Source: Enchytraeus crypticus (Eukaryota > Annelida > Clitellata > Enchytraeida > Enchytraeidae). From it: DNA of 64,000 bases. Positions 59,195-64,000 of the stretch are shown piece after piece. Position numbers and translations under genes: made by a program. The stretch covers positions 356,001-420,000 of the forward strand of contig CAJHZI010000664.1 of assembly GCA_905160935.1 (NCBI GenBank), read 5' to 3'. Positions within the stretch are counted from its first letter, which is position 1. Every line of letters starts with the position of its first letter. The notes under the pieces are model-generated. The model made no database searches and was not told the origin of the DNA. It worked only from the letters and a program-made list of their open reading frames with translations.

Positions 59195-59400
59195 GGATGC
59201 CTATCTGGCAGTGCTAATTCATTTATCGCTAAACCTAGTTTGCCGAGTTTATGTAGCCCATTGCTTGAGAAAAAATATGGCTTCTGGGGTGGTTACCCGT
59301 TACCCTTAAGGGTTTATGCTTGTCGCCGTCTCTTACTTCACATGAACAGTTGGTCTATTTTTCAGTGTCCCAGACACAACACGGGAGATTTATAACTCTT
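59195..59400 (+). mobile_element. Interspersed repeat, family B, next to the COX7A-like exon
   Basis: TTTATGTAGCCCATTGCTTG, GGCTTCTGGGGTGGTTACCC and GTTACCCTTAAGGG. It ends about 80 nt before the acceptor at 59481. Confidence 0.58.
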
Positions 59401-59481
59401 CTGAGTTTTCTCTAATGCAATTAGATGTAATAATTATATAGTTCAATGCAGTTTTACATTACTTTTTTATAACTATTGTAG

Positions 59482-59688
59482 GGCTTGGTGCAAGTTAAAT
59501 CTGCAGCTCTCGTAGAACCCGAGTTCCACTATGAGAGCAAGAAGGTGAAGCCAGTGAAGCTTGAGGTAGATGTTAGGCAGAGCCATGGGTCACATGGTCC
59601 ATCAGCTTCAGGCTCCGGTAAACCGCTCGGCACTATACCAGCTGCAGAAGGATACTCCAGAGTGCTTCAGCTGCAGAAATCTTGGGCG
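59482..59688 (+). CDS. COX7A-family protein, exon 2
   Basis: Acceptor ATTGTAG and donor GCG|GTAATA bound 69 codons in phase 0. It encodes GLVQVKSAALVEPEFHYESK, a Lys/Ser/Gly-rich linker, then EGYSRVLQLQKSWA, which lines up with the KVPELQKFFQ part of COX7A2L (COX7RP/SCAF1). The amino-terminal part is longer than a plain COX7A presequence and nearer COX7A2L in length. The exon with the start codon was not identified; it should end in phase 0 upstream of 59480. Confidence 0.75.
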
Positions 59689-59697
59689 GTAATATAA

Positions 59698-59827
59698 ACA
59701 TAACATAACATAACGGCACACTGGATCAGGAAGTACAGATACTTATTTAAGGCCCATTTCCTCCTTCCTCTCCATGGTTATTAGTAATCGTTGCCTTTTG
59801 ATGGCGCATCAATTTGCAGCCAGCGCC
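59698..59827 (-). mobile_element. 5S-type SINE, 5'-truncated copy (COX7A-like intron)
   Basis: The same body and (GTTAT)n tail; the 5S head is missing. It starts about nine bases after the 5' splice site of the exon ending at 59688. All three copies in the window share this orientation. Confidence 0.8.
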
Positions 59828-59939
59828 TATATGTATAGTGGAACTTGTTTTCGTTTCAAATGTCGTAGTAAACCTAATATACATATTTGTATATTATATG
59901 TGTATATACATGTATATATGTGTATATAATATATATATA

Positions 59940-61800
<1,861 letters not shown>

Positions 61801-62125
61801 AGTGTATATATATGTGTATATGCAATACCAGTTTGTATGTTAAATGTCTATCTCTTTGCTGGGCAAAGATTTGTAAAATAATTATAGTTTTTCTTAAGCA
61901 GAATAGTTAGAATTTTTCACAAGCATAATCTTGTAAGACATAAAACAGTATAGCAAATTCATTATATGTATATCTGGATTCTTGTGGTAATTACGAAGGC
62001 TTGTGGTATCTTTTTTAGTAGATTTCTCACTGAATTAGGATGCAAAATTAAGTAAAATTAGTTTAAAGTAAATTTAAACTTGTACAGCTCTTGTTTAAAC
62101 TTGTTTCTGTTATTTTTTGCTGCAG

Positions 62126-62269
62126 TCGAATGACAGTTTGATGGTTTGGCAGAAGAGAGGTGTCCGGGACGTAGGAATGTACTACGCAACACTCGGTGGC
62201 TGTGCTTTAGGGGCTGTTTACTGCTTCTATCTTGTCTATAAGATGTCGTTTCCCAAGAAAGTTGAATAA
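62126..62269 (+). CDS. COX7A-family protein, last exon (transmembrane domain)
   Basis: Acceptor TTTTTTGCTGCAG, 47 codons then TAA, phase 0. It encodes SNDSLMVWQKRGVRDVGMYY, one membrane segment (YATLGGCALGAVYCFYLVYK) and MSFPKKVE. The pattern hydrophilic KRG.RD, MYY/MLYR, Gly-rich helix, then M.FPKK is that of cytochrome c oxidase subunit 7A and COX7A2L, which sit in the inner mitochondrial membrane at complex IV or its supercomplex with complex III. The two exons give 116 residues plus an unknown first exon. The choice between COX7A and COX7A2L is open. Confidence 0.85.
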   Translation, partial: SNDSLMVWQKRGVRDVGMYYATLGGCALGAVYCFYLVYKMSFPKKVE

Positions 62270-62667
62270 ACTGTGAGCAGTTTCTCATTGCTAATTATTT
62301 GAAGACTCGAAGCCATTCTAGTTCAATATTAGATGAACGGGTAAAGATGATTTCAAAACTTCTGAACTCCTAGATATTAAGGCTGACTAATTTAGATTAT
62401 CCTTCAGATATGAAGTTCTAAATTAGGATGGAGTTTGAATTTGACAGACCATAAGCTGCATAAATGTTACTTAATTATTTCAAATCACATTGTGCTTTAC
62501 CTTAAGTATATAGATATGCAGTGAACGCATTAAAAGAGATGAAAAACTGTGATAGTATAGAAAAATTAAAATTAATATGGATTAACTAGGTGTATTCTAA
62601 TTTCAACCCTGGTTAAATTGGGATTCTATGGAAGATGATGATGATGTTGATAATGATGATGATGATG

Positions 62668-62690
62668 AATAAAGATTAACTGAAATAAAT
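62668..62690 (+). terminator. Candidate polyadenylation signals of the COX7A-like gene
   Basis: Two AATAAA hexamers (62668 and 62684) lie about 400 nt after the stop codon, next to an ATG/ATGATG-rich SINE-like tail. The repeat may supply the signals. Further AATAAA-type motifs occur near 63457 and 63764. Confidence 0.45.
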
Positions 62691-63837
62691 GAACTTATTA
62701 GATAAATAGAACATCCTTCATTTTTAATTCATCTTATTTTTCATTTCATATTTATTTTATTTCACATAATTGTATTACAAAGCGTGAGAGTTTTAATGTC
62801 ATAGTTGATAACTTGATAATAGTTTCATTACTTGTAATCTTAAGGGCACTAGTAGGAGATGAAAATGGTACACTACTACATGTATGTAGAACTGAACAGT
62901 TTTATAGCATCTTGTTATTGTTATTGAATAGCTGTGGCTCTTTGCTATTCCCTTTAATCGTTAGTTTGGGCATTTTTGATGCAGCATTATTTCTTTTATA
63001 CATAATCTATATGGTTTGCAGGAGGGTGGGCGTCCCTTCAGAGGGGAAAACTAGTTAACGGCAGTTAACCCATTAAGACAGAGGATCAATATTCAATGCT
63101 TGTAACTGTGTAGAATTAAATGAAATTTGATATCACTTTTATTGCCTTATACATTTATGTACATTTTTCTGTTTCAGGTACTCGACAGTATTTGACAGTG
63201 CTTATGAAATCTAACAGTTGAATCAGTGTGATATAGAGTGTGATACAATGGGACAAAGTAGAAGCTCAATGATATCTTAAATGAATTTTAAATGTAGATG
63301 GTTAAATTGCTGTCTGGTCTACAGGCCATCAATAGTCTACATTCACTTGTAATTGTAAGAGTTTAACCTTCCGTTTCATCAGCATGGACTGATGCAGCGA
63401 TGACGTTTTGAAGAAGTGTCTTAAGTAAATGACAAGATAAATATCAGTTGCACGAAAAATAAAAGAATAGCAGCAACATCAAGATAATATTCGGCCATTC
63501 TCTCTCTCCTATGACAGTGATGATATTTATGTGGCCATGTGGCAGAGTAATATTATGAGCAAGTCGAGAAGGTAATAAATCGTAGTGCTTTTGTGCTTTC
63601 TCGCTTTATTATGAAGCTCTTCTTGATGAACTATGTAGTCTCTATGCAAGAGACTCGTACAATTTCAATGGACTTGTATTTTGTAAGTCGACTGTTTTAA
63701 TGTGCATATTGATTTGCATCTAGGCCTTAAATCTTGGTCTTGAAATGTTGAACATATTATGAAGCAAATAAAAGCTTCTACTTAAATATGCAACAGTAGC
63801 TGGTTTAGTTAAAGTTGTGAATTTAAATATTTAAATG

Positions 63838-63935
63838 AATCGGTAGTATATCAGCAATTTGTCCGAGCGATCGGTATGTGCAGGGTTCAAATCCAGTGAT
63901 CCCTGTGCCACTAACATGCGTACACCAGTTAGTAA
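63838..63935 (+). mobile_element. Diverged tRNA-derived SINE head
   Basis: TCGGTAGTATATCAGC, CGATCGGTATGTGCAGGGTT with CAAATCC, then CTGTGCCACTAACATGCG. It follows the order of the 12679 family, with many changes. Confidence 0.5.
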
Positions 63936-64000
63936 AAAAGAAAATCTATCATCGAATAAATATTTGCTATAGAATATAGATAAATATAGATCTATTAAGA

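Noticed and set aside
62813..63058. 81-codon hydrophobic frame after the COX7A-like gene
   Set aside because: It lies after likely polyadenylation signals, has no recognisable domain and is short enough for chance.

Overview
The window is animal nuclear DNA, AT-rich and dense in repeats. Genes have many GT-AG introns, microexons and kilobase-scale introns. The background is SINEs, LINE relics, DNA transposons and minisatellites. Nothing looks bacterial or organellar. I cannot name the species. The two host genes and the LINE type fit a bilaterian invertebrate; a lophotrochozoan or chelicerate is possible, but the sequence alone does not settle it.

Two host genes are supported. The main one is a YLPM1 (ZAP3) orthologue on the minus strand, 56739 to 22562. 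I resolved 18 coding exons whose splice phases all agree, giving 7707 nt and 2568 codons plus stop. One short exon, expected between 41283 and 39422, was not found. The protein starts like vertebrate YLPM1 (MYSNWG) and has large Gly/Pro/Gln/Arg-rich low-complexity regions. It ends in a P-loop kinase-like domain (GPPGAGKS), a PP1-docking RVRW motif and a conserved tail. The second gene is on the plus strand, divergent from YLPM1: a COX7A-family subunit of cytochrome c oxidase (exons 59482-59688 and 62126-62269). Its first exon was not identified.

Layout: 1-16.3 kb has no host gene I can support and holds SINE copies, LINE tails, (TA)n tracts and three minisatellites. 16.3-20.6 kb is a non-LTR retrotransposon with both ORFs open, nested in an older LINE relic. 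20.9-22.5 kb is unremarkable. 22.5-56.7 kb is YLPM1. Its 14.7-kb intron 17 (23409-38115) contains a hAT element (26460-28026) with near-matching target duplications, several LINE relics, a 5S-rRNA-derived SINE (35070-35366) inserted in a LINE tail, and a long foldback (35474-35636). 56.7-59.5 kb lies between the two genes and has tRNA-like SINE heads. 59.5-62.3 kb is the COX7A-like gene, whose intron holds a truncated 5S-type SINE and a Tc1/mariner element (59940-61675) with perfect terminal repeats and a transposase broken at its first catalytic Asp.

I found no CRISPR array, operon or defence island, and no host gene system without precedent. The most notable items are the 5S-rRNA-derived SINE family, the nested LINE with a stop-start junction, the dated stacks of insertions, two unrelated 54-bp coding repeats in one gene, and intronic minisatellites lying against YLPM1 splice acceptors.
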